Assembly: GCA_030043865.1 (NCBI GenBank)
Contig: JASHWZ010000093.1
Location: 1 to 6,677 of the forward strand
From: Thermoplasmata archaeon
Lineage (GTDB): Archaea > Thermoplasmatota > Thermoplasmata > Lutacidiplasmatales > UBA184
Reading direction: 5' to 3'
DNA: 6,677 bases
A program made the translations under genes and the position numbers. The notes beneath the pieces were generated by a model. It did not search any database. It saw only the letters and a list, made by a program, of their open reading frames with translations, and was not told where the DNA came from. Below, one piece after another: positions 5,973-6,677 of this stretch. Positions within the stretch are counted from its first letter, which is position 1. Each line of letters opens with the position of its first letter.

Positions 5973-6647
5973 ATGCTGAAGGAGTGCGCCCAGCACGGCT
6001 ATTTCCGGGCGGACGCCTGCCCGGTCTGCGCTCAGCCCGGTCGGTTCCTGATGAACGACCGGGAACTCGACCACTTGGGGCGCATCCTCACGGGGATCCT
6101 GCGCCACTTCCCCGACCGATACCAGCTCGCGATCGACGCCCGCGGCTGGGTCTCGATCCCGCAGATCGTCCGGGCGATCGGGCAGAAGCACCCGGCGTAC
6201 CACTGGCTCCGGGCGCAGCACCTGGTCGCGATCGCGGAGACCGACCCGAAGGGGCGGTACGAGGTCCGGGACGACCGGATCCGCGCGACGTACGCCCACA
6301 CCGTCGACGTCGATCTCGACCTCCCGACGGAGCACATCCCCGACCGGCTCTACTATCCGGTCACCGAGGACGAGGCGACGATCGTGCTCGAAGTCGGGCT
6401 GAAACCGTCCGACCGCAAGAAGGTCCACCTGTCGAAGACCGCGGCGGACGCCCACTCCGCCGGGTCGGTCCGCACGCCGGCCCCCGTCCTCCTCGAGGTC
6501 GACGCGGCCCGCGCCCGGGCGGACGGCATCGTGATCATGCAGGCCGGCAAGACGGTGTTCCTCGTCGACCAGGTGCCGGCGGAGTACCTCCGCCGGATCG
6601 AGTACGCCCCCCCGGCGGACGCCGCGCCCGCGGGCGGCGCCGACTAG
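5973..6647 (+). CDS. kptA: RNA 2'-phosphotransferase KptA/Tpt1, archaeal type with zinc knuckle
   Basis: Tpt1/KptA moves an internal RNA 2'-phosphate to NAD+, forming ADP-ribose 1'',2''-cyclic phosphate and a 2'-OH RNA. The protein has 224 residues. An N-terminal zinc knuckle is formed by C5, H8, C16 and C19 (HGYFRADACPVC), as in archaeal members. The RNA-binding lobe carries the R44-H45 pair in ILRHFPDRYQLAIDARGWV. R104 lies in RIRATYAH, and R148 with H152 in DRKKVHLS belong to the NAD+ lobe. Together these give the Arg-His-Arg-Arg set associated with catalysis. The segment LYYPVT (126-131) stands where bacterial and fungal enzymes have LYHGT; from memory this is common in euryarchaeal KptA. 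The C-terminal core (PVLLEVD...VFLVDQVPAEYL) is intact, followed by an Ala/Gly/Pro tail of about 13 residues. It is second in the rpoL unit. Its in vivo substrate in archaea is not settled. Confidence 0.93.
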   Translation: MLKECAQHGYFRADACPVCAQPGRFLMNDRELDHLGRILTGILRHFPDRYQLAIDARGWVSIPQIVRAIGQKHPAYHWLRAQHLVAIAETDPKGRYEVRDDRIRATYAHTVDVDLDLPTEHIPDRLYYPVTEDEATIVLEVGLKPSDRKKVHLSKTAADAHSAGSVRTPAPVLLEVDAARARADGIVIMQAGKTVFLVDQVPAEYLRRIEYAPPADAAPAGGAD

Positions 6648-6648
6648 G

Positions 6649-6677
6649 TCAGATCCCGCCGTCCTCCGCGACGTCCG
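6649..6677 (-). CDS. Possible C-terminal end of a convergent gene, cut by the right edge
   Basis: On the minus strand a TGA at 6651-6649 is preceded by an open frame to the window edge, reading DVAEDGGI before the stop. The placement, one base beyond the kptA stop and convergent, resembles the tight convergent pair at 801-804. Only nine codons including the stop are visible, so this could be chance and no product can be named. Confidence 0.25.

Noticed and set aside
1..6677. tRNA, rRNA, CRISPR, insertion sequence, toxin-antitoxin or defence cassette
   Set aside because: I looked for cloverleaf patterns, repeated spacers, transposase motifs, terminal repeats and small paired genes, and found none. 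Coding density leaves little unassigned sequence, and no gap exceeds about 125 bp.

Overview
The window looks like chromosomal DNA from a very GC-rich archaeon (roughly 70% G+C by eye). It carries an archaeal RNA polymerase subunit L, transcription elongation factor TFS, an archaeal-type asparaginyl-tRNA synthetase with an OB domain, and an archaeal-type KptA with an N-terminal zinc knuckle. AT-rich TATA-like boxes lie about 31-39 nt upstream of three start codons. The gene set would fit a Thermoplasmatota-like euryarchaeon, but that placement is inference from the genes alone and is not firm.

Layout. Plus strand, 1-804: the 3' part of a helical, coiled-coil-rich protein of no recognised family, cut by the left edge. 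It converges tail to tail with a minus-strand block. That block, read right to left, is purD (5543-4137), a YdjM/DUF457-type membrane hydrolase (4102-3110), tfs (3041-2733), asnS (2736-1432) and a GNAT acetyltransferase (1334-801). The GNAT gene and the coiled-coil gene share one CTAG for both stop codons. Plus strand from 5669: rpoL and kptA form a second unit, divergent from purD. The last 29 bases may hold the tail of a convergent minus-strand gene.

How the genes relate. The minus block appears to hold at least two transcription units: purD-hydrolase, and tfs-asnS, possibly continuing into the GNAT gene. Each of the first two starts at a gene with a TATA-like box and almost no leader. Genes inside units have Shine-Dalgarno sequences, and tfs/asnS are translationally coupled through a GTGA overlap. 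Functionally this is information-processing housekeeping (transcription: RpoL, TFS; translation and RNA repair: AsnRS, KptA) mixed with purine synthesis (PurD). I see no mobile element, CRISPR array, RNA gene or defence cassette, and nothing that amounts to a new multi-gene system. The least explained items are the coiled-coil protein at the left edge, the C-terminal domain of the membrane hydrolase, and the role of KptA in an archaeon.
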